A stretch of 14,906 nucleotides of DNA from Clostridia bacterium (lineage in GTDB: Bacteria > Bacillota > Clostridia > Oscillospirales > Acutalibacteraceae). Of this stretch, positions 1-5,280 are shown one piece after another. The notes below the pieces were generated by a model. That model had not been told where the DNA came from and did not search any database. It saw only the letters and a program-made list of their open reading frames with translations. Each line of letters opens with the position of its first letter. The stretch's first letter is position 1. The stretch covers positions 1 to 14,906 of the forward strand of contig JAFNZJ010000071.1 of NCBI GenBank assembly GCA_017382915.1, given 5' to 3'. The position numbers were made by a program, and so were the translations under genes.

Positions 1-2
1 AA

Positions 3-545
3 GTAACCAGCATTGCTTCTTCGGGCGGCGCCACCACCTTTAAACAACCTACCGATAAAGATAATAATATTTCAGTAGCTAAAGACGGTACTGTTAGTAT
101 TAAAGTACCAAAATGGTTTTTGCTTAAAATTGAGCCGGATTATGATTACACCTTAACCGATAAGGAAGCAAACATTTATAAGTTTATGGGTGTTACAAAA
201 AATTCCGATGGCTCGGCAACCTACAAGATAAAGTATAACGATTATCATAAGTTTTTATTAACCGCTAAAAGTGCAGTTAATGCGGTTGTTTATGAATATA
301 GCAATAATGTTTGGTTTTCAAAAATTGAAAGCGATGATGGCTATAATAATATAAAAATTTATACTAAATACGACTCGCTTGATAATTTTGATGATGGCTT
401 TAATATTTATATTTCCCTTTCGGGATTGCAGGCAACATTTTATCAATATATGCATTACAATTATAGTGTTGGTACAACTATTACGGTTTATAATAAAAAC
501 AACGATGTGCTTGCAACCTATAAATTCCCCGAACTGTTAAAATAA
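3..545 (+). CDS. 3' part of an unrecognised protein (5' end outside window)
   Basis: The reading frame is open from the first complete codon at base 3 to a TAA at 543-545, giving 180 residues with no stop, so this is the C-terminal part of a longer protein. A TTG at 120 could be mistaken for a start but has no ribosome binding site and the frame continues upstream of it. The visible part is rich in Tyr, Asn, Asp, Lys and Ser, with alternating polar and hydrophobic residues that suggest beta strands. It has no membrane segment, no cysteine cluster and no catalytic motif I recognise. The composition would suit an extracellular or surface protein, but the N-terminus that would carry a signal peptide is missing. 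Base composition is AT-rich like the Fic module that follows, unlike the genes after 1490. No terminator is evident after the stop. I cannot assign a function. Confidence 0.7.
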   Translation, partial: VTSIASSGGATTFKQPTDKDNNISVAKDGTVSIKVPKWFLLKIEPDYDYTLTDKEANIYKFMGVTKNSDGSATYKIKYNDYHKFLLTAKSAVNAVVYEYSNNVWFSKIESDDGYNNIKIYTKYDSLDNFDDGFNIYISLSGLQATFYQYMHYNYSVGTTITVYNKNNDVLATYKFPELLK

Positions 546-575
546 ATTTTGCGTTTATTTGTGGTATACTAGCAA

Positions 576-604
576 TTGAAAAGATTTAAAAACTGTGATA
601 TAAT
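576..604 (+). promoter_or_regulatory. Sigma-A-type promoter of the Fic toxin-antitoxin module
   Basis: A -35 element TTGAAA (576-581) is followed after exactly 17 bases by a consensus -10 TATAAT (599-604). A TG one base upstream of it (596-597) makes this an extended -10. Transcription would begin near 610-612, leaving a leader of only about 15 bases that is mostly the ribosome binding site of the antitoxin. A second, weaker extended -10 (TGGTATACT, 562-569) lies just upstream without a clear -35. The promoter overlaps the apparent TTG start at 576, which argues that the antitoxin really begins at 627. Confidence 0.8.
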
Positions 605-626
605 TATAAAAAAGGAAGTGATTTTT

Positions 627-800
627 ATGAGCCAAAAAGAAATTAAAATTGCACTCAGCAATGCAGAAGCTTCGCTTAATATAGAAGGGCTTACTGTTTC
701 TGAATATACAAAATCGCTTTGCAAAAAACTTTTATCTCACGAAATCACAATGGCAGAGTATTTAGAGCTTGTTAAGCAAAAAGCAGGTGTAACTGCGTAA
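627..800 (+). CDS. VbhA-like antitoxin of a Fic toxin-antitoxin pair
   Basis: This 57-aa protein is the probable antitoxin of the Fic enzyme encoded next. Class I Fic inhibitors place a helix beside the Fic active site. The glutamate of the motif (S/T)xxxE(G/N) pairs with the second arginine of the Fic motif and blocks productive ATP binding. That motif is present as SLNIEG at residues 16-21 (bases 672-689), preceded by the ALSNAEA helix typical of the family. The C-terminal half, with a spaced LLSHEIT...YLELV pattern, also resembles VbhA-type antitoxins. I chose ATG 627 over the in-frame TTG 576. AAGGAAGTG sits 6-7 bases upstream of 627, whereas 576 lies in the -35 element. The stop and the toxin start overlap as TAATG, so toxin translation is probably coupled to antitoxin translation. 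Confidence 0.88.
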   Translation: MSQKEIKIALSNAEASLNIEGLTVSEYTKSLCKKLLSHEITMAEYLELVKQKAGVTA

Positions 801-1387
801 TGGGTTATAGTATTGAAGCGATTGGCGATAGTTGTTATCCAAATTCAACTTGCTTAATAAATAAATTTAATATCAAGGATGATAAAAAGCTATCCGAAAT
901 TGAAGCGGAAATTACTTTTGCCAAAGCCGCTGTTTTAGAAAGCAAAGAAGTAAAACCGCCCTTTGATTTTGACTTTTATAAGAGTATTCACCGATTTTTA
1001 TTTGAAGATTTGTACGATTGGGCAGGTGTGCTTCGTAAAATTGATATTTCTAAAAAGGGAACATCATTTTGTTCAGTAAACGAACTTGAAAATTTGTGTA
1101 AAGCGTGTTTTAATCGTCTTGAGCAAGCAAATTATTTTAAAGGGCTTTCAAAAGAAAAGTTTGTGGAAGAAATTGTTGATTTATACCAAACAACGAATTT
1201 TCTTCATCCGTTTAGAGAAGGTAATGGCAGAACACAAAGAATTTTCATTTCAAAGCTTATAAAATATAACGGATATGATTTTAACTTTTCAAATATCAAC
1301 CCCGACTTGCTGATGATTGCAACAATAAAAGCGGCAAACGGCGTATCAGATGATTTGTATAACATTTTTAAAAATGAAATAAGGTAA
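800..1387 (+). CDS. fic: Fic-family AMP-transferase, probable toxin
   Basis: This 195-aa Fic domain protein probably transfers AMP from ATP to a hydroxyl side chain of a cytoplasmic target. Related FicT/VbhT toxins modify DNA gyrase and topoisomerase IV, but the target here is unknown. The full catalytic motif HPFREGNGRTQR lies at residues 136-147 (bases 1205-1240): His136 is the catalytic base, Glu140 the Mg2+ ligand position, and Arg144 and Arg147 bind phosphate. The beta-hairpin flap that positions the target corresponds to about residues 86-97. The YDWAG segment at 72-76 and the N-terminal CYPNS region fit the E. coli Fic subfamily, which has similar length (about 200 aa). There is no N-terminal inhibitory helix, so inhibition must come from the upstream 57-aa partner. 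ATG 800 overlaps the antitoxin stop by one base. No key residue is missing, so it should be active. Confidence 0.93.
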   Translation: MGYSIEAIGDSCYPNSTCLINKFNIKDDKKLSEIEAEITFAKAAVLESKEVKPPFDFDFYKSIHRFLFEDLYDWAGVLRKIDISKKGTSFCSVNELENLCKACFNRLEQANYFKGLSKEKFVEEIVDLYQTTNFLHPFREGNGRTQRIFISKLIKYNGYDFNFSNINPDLLMIATIKAANGVSDDLYNIFKNEIR

Positions 1388-1392
1388 ACATT

Positions 1393-1433
1393 AGCCCTGA
1401 ATTTATGTAATGTAAATCAAGGGCTTTTCTTTA
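1393..1433 (+). terminator. Rho-independent terminator after fic
   Basis: AGCCCT (1393-1398) pairs with AGGGCT (1420-1425). A second 5-bp helix, ATTTA (1401-1405) with TAAAT (1413-1417), lies inside it across a small internal loop. A T-rich tail follows (1425-1433). It lies 5 bases after the fic stop and isolates the module from uvrB. Its T-rich tail runs into the -35 element of the uvrB promoter. Confidence 0.8.
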
Positions 1434-1457
1434 CTTATAAAAATTTTATGGTATAAT
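1430..1457 (+). promoter_or_regulatory. Sigma-A-type promoter of uvrB
   Basis: TTTACT (1430-1435, 4 of 6 matches to TTGACA) is separated by 16 bases from a perfect TATAAT (1452-1457). The predicted start near 1464 leaves a leader of under 30 bases before the GTG start of uvrB. The -35 overlaps the T-rich tail of the fic terminator. Confidence 0.7.
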
Positions 1458-1491
1458 AATTTCAAACGATTTGTTTTGTGAGGTGAGCAAA

Positions 1492-3450
1492 GTGGACAGG
1501 TTTAAGTTAGTTTCCCCCTATAAGCCAACAGGTGACCAGCCGGAGGCTATTGAAGCGCTTGTAAATGGTATTAACAGTGGCGCTAGGGAGCAAACCCTAA
1601 TGGGTGTTACGGGCAGTGGTAAAACCTTTACAATGGCAAACATTATCGCCGCAGTTAATAAGCCGACCCTTGTTCTCGCTCACAATAAAACCCTTGCCGC
1701 ACAGTTATGCAGTGAATTTAAAGAATTTTTTCCCGAAAATGCGGTGGAATATTTTGTTTCCTACTATGATTACTATCAGCCCGAGGCCTATATACCTGGT
1801 ACTGACACCTACATTGAAAAGGACAGCGCCATCAATGATGAAATTGATAAGCTACGCCACAGTGCCACCTGCGCCCTTTCAGAGCGGAATGATGTTATAA
1901 TAGTTGCCAGTGTTTCGGGCATATATTCACTTGGTAACCCCATTGATTACCGCAATATGATAATATCGCTGCGCGTTGGTATGCAAAAGGGTAGGGATGA
2001 GCTTATTGCCCGACTGGTTGATTTGCAGTATGAACGCAATGATTTAAACTTTGTTCGCAACAAATTCAGGGTTAGGGGTGACACGGTTGAAATTTACCCC
2101 GCATATTCGCATGATAGCGCAATAAGGGTGGAATTTTTTGGTGATGAGGTTGACCGTATTTCATCCATAAATGTCCTTACGGGCGAGGTTAAAGAAAACC
2201 TTGTGCATATTGGTATTTACCCCGCAACCCATTATATAGTAGCCCCCGATAAGATGGAAAAAGCCCTTGAAGAAATCAAAACCGAAATGGAACAAAGGGT
2301 GGAATATTTTAATTCGGCGGGCAAGCTTATTGAGGCACAGCGCATTCGCCAGCGCACCGAGTACGATATTGAAATGCTGCGTGAAATCGGCACCTGCAAG
2401 GGTGTTGAAAACTATTCCCGTGTACTGTCAGGCAGACCTGCGGGCAGTGTGCCGTTTACTTTGCTTGATTATTTTCCAAAGGACTTTTTACTGCTGGTTG
2501 ATGAATCACATGTTATGCTGCCGCAAATTCGTGGTATGTATGGCGGTGATAGGGCAAGAAAAGAAAATTTGGTTGATTACGGCTTTCGTCTGCCGTCGGC
2601 ATTTGATAACCGACCGCTTAATTTTAATGAATTTTACAGTAAAATTAACCAGGCCATATATGTATCTGCAACACCAGGCGATTTTGAAAAAGAAAATAGC
2701 GCCGCCTTGGTGGAGCAGGTTATACGCCCTACGGGGCTTGTTGACCCAAAGGTCGTTGTCAAGCCTATTCAGGGTCAAATTGATGATTTGGTAACCGAAA
2801 TTAACATTAGAACCGCTAGGGGAGAAAGGGTTTTGGTTACTACCCTTACCAAAAAAATGGCCGAGGATTTAACCGAATTTTTAGAAAATGTTAATATTAA
2901 GGTACGCTATATGCACCACGATGTGGATACTATGGAGCGTATGGAAATTATAAGAGATTTGCGTCTTGGCACCTTTGATGTTTTGGTGGGCATTAACCTA
3001 CTGCGTGAGGGTCTTGATTTGCCCGAGGTATCGCTGGTTGCTATTTTAGATGCCGATAAAGAAGGCTTTTTGCGTAGCGAAACATCGCTTATTCAGACCA
3101 TTGGTCGTGCCGCCCGTAATGCTGATGGTACCGTTATTATGTATGCCGACAGTGTTACCAATTCAATGGAGCGCGCCATAACCGAAACCGAGCGTCGCCG
3201 CGCCATTCAAATGCAGTATAATGAAAAGCATAAAATTGTACCAAAAACAATTATTAAGGATGTGCGTGATGTTATTGAAATGGGCGGCTCTAAAAAGACC
3301 AAAATGGTTGATGGCAAGCGCCTTAAAAAGAATGAACGCGATGAGCTTATAAAGAAAATGACTGTTGAGATGAAGCAGGCGGCAAAGCTGCTGGAGTTTG
3401 AGTATGCCGCCCAGCTTCGTGATAAAATAGAAGAACTTAAAAAACTTTAG
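1492..3450 (+). CDS. uvrB: UvrABC system protein B, excision repair helicase-like subunit
   Basis: UvrB is loaded onto damaged DNA by UvrA, verifies the lesion with its beta-hairpin, and recruits UvrC for dual incision. The 652-aa protein has the expected length. Walker A is GVTGSGKT at residues 38-45. The Tyr-rich lesion-probing hairpin (YYDYYQPEAY) starts at 91. The DESH Walker B box is at 337-340 and the GRAARN helicase motif at 538-543. A C-terminal UVR domain (about 615-652, ending EELKKL) contacts UvrC/UvrB. I take GTG 1492 as the start. AGGTGAG (1481-1487) sits just ahead, and the protein then opens VDRFKLVSPYKPTGDQ as in the family; a TTG 21 bases upstream would add seven residues without homology. 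The stop codon TAG overlaps the ribosome binding site of the transporter gene, 9 bases before its ATG, so the two are co-transcribed. Confidence 0.98.
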   Translation: MDRFKLVSPYKPTGDQPEAIEALVNGINSGAREQTLMGVTGSGKTFTMANIIAAVNKPTLVLAHNKTLAAQLCSEFKEFFPENAVEYFVSYYDYYQPEAYIPGTDTYIEKDSAINDEIDKLRHSATCALSERNDVIIVASVSGIYSLGNPIDYRNMIISLRVGMQKGRDELIARLVDLQYERNDLNFVRNKFRVRGDTVEIYPAYSHDSAIRVEFFGDEVDRISSINVLTGEVKENLVHIGIYPATHYIVAPDKMEKALEEIKTEMEQRVEYFNSAGKLIEAQRIRQRTEYDIEMLREIGTCKGVENYSRVLSGRPAGSVPFTLLDYFPKDFLLLVDESHVMLPQIRGMYGGDRARKENLVDYGFRLPSAFDNRPLNFNEFYSKINQAIYVSATPGDFEKENSAALVEQVIRPTGLVDPKVVVKPIQGQIDDLVTEINIRTARGERVLVTTLTKKMAEDLTEFLENVNIKVRYMHHDVDTMERMEIIRDLRLGTFDVLVGINLLREGLDLPEVSLVAILDADKEGFLRSETSLIQTIGRAARNADGTVIMYADSVTNSMERAITETERRRAIQMQYNEKHKIVPKTIIKDVRDVIEMGGSKKTKMVDGKRLKKNERDELIKKMTVEMKQAAKLLEFEYAAQLRDKIEELKKL

Positions 3451-3459
3451 GAGCATATT

Positions 3460-5109
3460 ATGAAAGAATTTACCCCAATGCTTTTTACCACACTTAAGGG
3501 TTATAAAGCAAATCAGTTAGTTAAGGATATTATAGCAGGTGTAATAGTGGCAATAATTGCCCTGCCGCTTTCAATCGCACTTGCCATTGCATCTGGTGTA
3601 GGTCCGGAAGAGGGTCTTTACACCGCAATAATTGCGGGCGCCCTTATTTCAATTTTTGGCGGTAGCAGGGTGCAAATTGCGGGTCCGACCGCCGCCTTTG
3701 CCACCATTGTTGCGGGTGTTGTTGCCGCAAACGGTATGGAGGGGCTAATGCTTGCCACCGTTATTGCGGGTATACTGCTTATTTTAATGGGGGCTTTTAA
3801 GTTTGGCAGTTTAATTAAATTTATTCCATACACCATAACTACAGGCTTTACCGCAGGTATTGCCGTTACCATTTTAATTGGTCAGCTTAAGGATTTCTTT
3901 GGCGTTACATACCCCGCAGGCACCGCCCCTATTGAAACCACTGAAAAGGTTGCCGCCCTTTTTGAAAATATCGGCACCATTAACTGGTGGTCACTTTTGG
4001 TGGGTGCAGTTAGCCTTGCAGTTTTAATTGTTTGGCCCAAAATAAATAAAACCATACCCGCATCATTAATCGCAGTTTTGGTGGGTGCCGTTATGGTAAT
4101 GCTTTTGCCAAACAACGCAGGCGTACAAACTATTGAAACCACCTTTGGTAAGCTAAACAGTAGCTTGCCAACCCTTAATATTCCAAACTTTAATTTAAAA
4201 ACGGTTAGGAACATACTGCCCGATGCCTTTACAATTGCTATTTTAGCCGCCATTGAATCGCTGCTTTCCTGCGTTGTGGCAGACGGTATGACCAACAGTA
4301 AGCACCGCTCCAATATGGAACTTATTGCTCAGGGTATTGGTAATATTGGCTCGGCACTGTTTGGTGGAATCCCCGCAACGGGCGCCATTGCCCGTACCGC
4401 CGCCAATATTAAAAGCGGTGGTAAAACCCCCGTTGCAGGTATAGTTCACGCTATTTTATTGCTTTTAATCTTGGTGTTTTTAATGCCATATGCCGCCCTT
4501 ATTCCCATGCCAACCATTGCGGCAATTTTATTTACCGTTGCCTATAATATGAGTCAGTGGCGCCCCATTGTTCGCCTTATTAAAACCGCCCCTAAAAGTG
4601 ATATTTTCATAACTGCGCTTACCTTTGTTTTGACCGTAATTTTTGATTTGGTTGTGGCAATCGGTGTTGGCATAGTTCTGGCCTGTATTTTATTTATGAA
4701 GCGTATGAGCGATGAAACCGAAATTAAGGGCTGGCGCTATGAGCAGGCTGAGGATGATTCGCATAAGCTTTTAGCGGTACCAAAGGCTGTAAGGGTTTTT
4801 GAAATAAGCGGACCGCTGTTTTTTGGTATGACCGACCGCGTTGCAGGTATTACCACCAAGGAATATACCAAGTGCCTTGTTATTCGTATGAGAAGCGTAC
4901 CCGCAATTGATGCCACCGCAATGAACGCCCTTAGCGACCTTTGTGATAAATGCATTGAAAAGGGTATTTCGGTTGTATTTTCACATGTTAATGAACAGCC
5001 AATGCAAAGTATGATTAAATCAGGATTGGCTGAGAAGGTAGGTACCAATAACTTTAAACCCCACATTGATGAAGCACTGGCTTACGCCACCTCACTTTGT
5101 GAAGAATAA
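3460..5109 (+). CDS. SulP (SLC26) family anion transporter with C-terminal STAS domain
   Basis: This 549-aa inner-membrane protein belongs to the SulP family, whose bacterial members carry sulfate, bicarbonate (BicA, DauA-like) or related anions, usually driven by Na+ or H+. The N-terminal part (about 1-425) is strongly hydrophobic with the 14-segment SulP layout. The family signature VQIAGPTAAF is at 71-80 in the third segment, an ESLLS motif at 266-270, and GGIPATGAIARTAAN at 302-316. A cytoplasmic STAS domain occupies about 440-549 and contains PAIDATAMNAL from 481; STAS domains regulate trafficking or activity. The substrate cannot be read from sequence. AGGAG overlapping the uvrB stop gives a good ribosome binding site. 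It lies between uvrB and uvrA, which is not the usual adjacent arrangement, and a perfect hairpin terminator follows its stop. Confidence 0.95.
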   Translation: MKEFTPMLFTTLKGYKANQLVKDIIAGVIVAIIALPLSIALAIASGVGPEEGLYTAIIAGALISIFGGSRVQIAGPTAAFATIVAGVVAANGMEGLMLATVIAGILLILMGAFKFGSLIKFIPYTITTGFTAGIAVTILIGQLKDFFGVTYPAGTAPIETTEKVAALFENIGTINWWSLLVGAVSLAVLIVWPKINKTIPASLIAVLVGAVMVMLLPNNAGVQTIETTFGKLNSSLPTLNIPNFNLKTVRNILPDAFTIAILAAIESLLSCVVADGMTNSKHRSNMELIAQGIGNIGSALFGGIPATGAIARTAANIKSGGKTPVAGIVHAILLLLILVFLMPYAALIPMPTIAAILFTVAYNMSQWRPIVRLIKTAPKSDIFITALTFVLTVIFDLVVAIGVGIVLACILFMKRMSDETEIKGWRYEQAEDDSHKLLAVPKAVRVFEISGPLFFGMTDRVAGITTKEYTKCLVIRMRSVPAIDATAMNALSDLCDKCIEKGISVVFSHVNEQPMQSMIKSGLAEKVGTNNFKPHIDEALAYATSLCEE

Positions 5110-5114
5110 ATAAT

Positions 5115-5160
5115 AAAAAAGGTTGTTACTACACTAAAAAGTAACAACCTTTTTTGTTTT
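5115..5160 (+). terminator. Strong Rho-independent terminator after the SulP gene
   Basis: A 16-bp perfect stem pairs 5115-5130 with 5140-5155 (core GGTTGTTACT / AGTAACAACC). The loop is 9 bases (5131-5139), and the six A and six T at the base of the stem run into TTTTTTG and more T. Because both flanks are A/T tracts it could also act on the opposite strand, although no minus-strand gene converges here. It ends the uvrB-sulP unit and separates it from uvrA. Confidence 0.93.
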
Positions 5161-5179
5161 AAAAGGGCTACCGCACCAA

Positions 5180-5208
5180 TTGACAAAATACCTTGAATTT
5201 GGTAAAAT
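5180..5208 (+). promoter_or_regulatory. uvrA promoter P1
   Basis: A perfect -35 TTGACA (5180-5185), a 17-base spacer and TAAAAT (5203-5208, 5 of 6 matches) form a strong sigma-A-type promoter, about 70 bases before the uvrA start. Confidence 0.78.
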
Positions 5209-5221
5209 AAATCTGTATAAT
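5193..5221 (+). promoter_or_regulatory. uvrA promoter P2, overlapping P1
   Basis: TTGAAT (5193-5198, 4 of 6 matches) lies 17 bases upstream of a perfect TATAAT (5216-5221). It is interleaved with P1, shifted by 13 bases, so the two cannot be occupied at once. Either or both may drive uvrA. Confidence 0.6.
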
Positions 5222-5245
5222 GATTTATATTTATAACCTTTTTTC

Positions 5246-5262
5246 GTATATTAAATATATAC
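5246..5262. repeat. AT-rich inverted repeat in the uvrA leader
   Basis: GTATAT (5246-5251) and ATATAC (5257-5262) form an inverted repeat around a 5-base centre. It lies downstream of both uvrA promoters and just before the GGGAGG ribosome binding site (5270-5275). It could be an operator half-site pair or simply AT-rich leader. It does not match the GAAC-N4-GTTC core of Gram-positive LexA boxes. Confidence 0.35.
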
Positions 5263-5280
5263 CCATTTTGGGAGGAAATT

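Noticed and set aside
1464..1476. AAAC-N5-GTTT inverted repeat just downstream of the uvrB -10, considered as a LexA box
   Set aside because: Gram-positive LexA boxes have GAAC-N4-GTTC; here the spacing is 5 and the outer bases do not match.
3163..3456. Minus-strand reading frame of 97 codons in the 3' end of uvrB
   Set aside because: It lies antisense to conserved UvrB coding sequence, has no ribosome binding site, and its composition reflects the opposite strand.
3618..4449. Several minus-strand open frames inside the SulP gene (up to 143 codons)
   Set aside because: They are antisense shadows of a strongly conserved transporter, without start signals or recognisable products.
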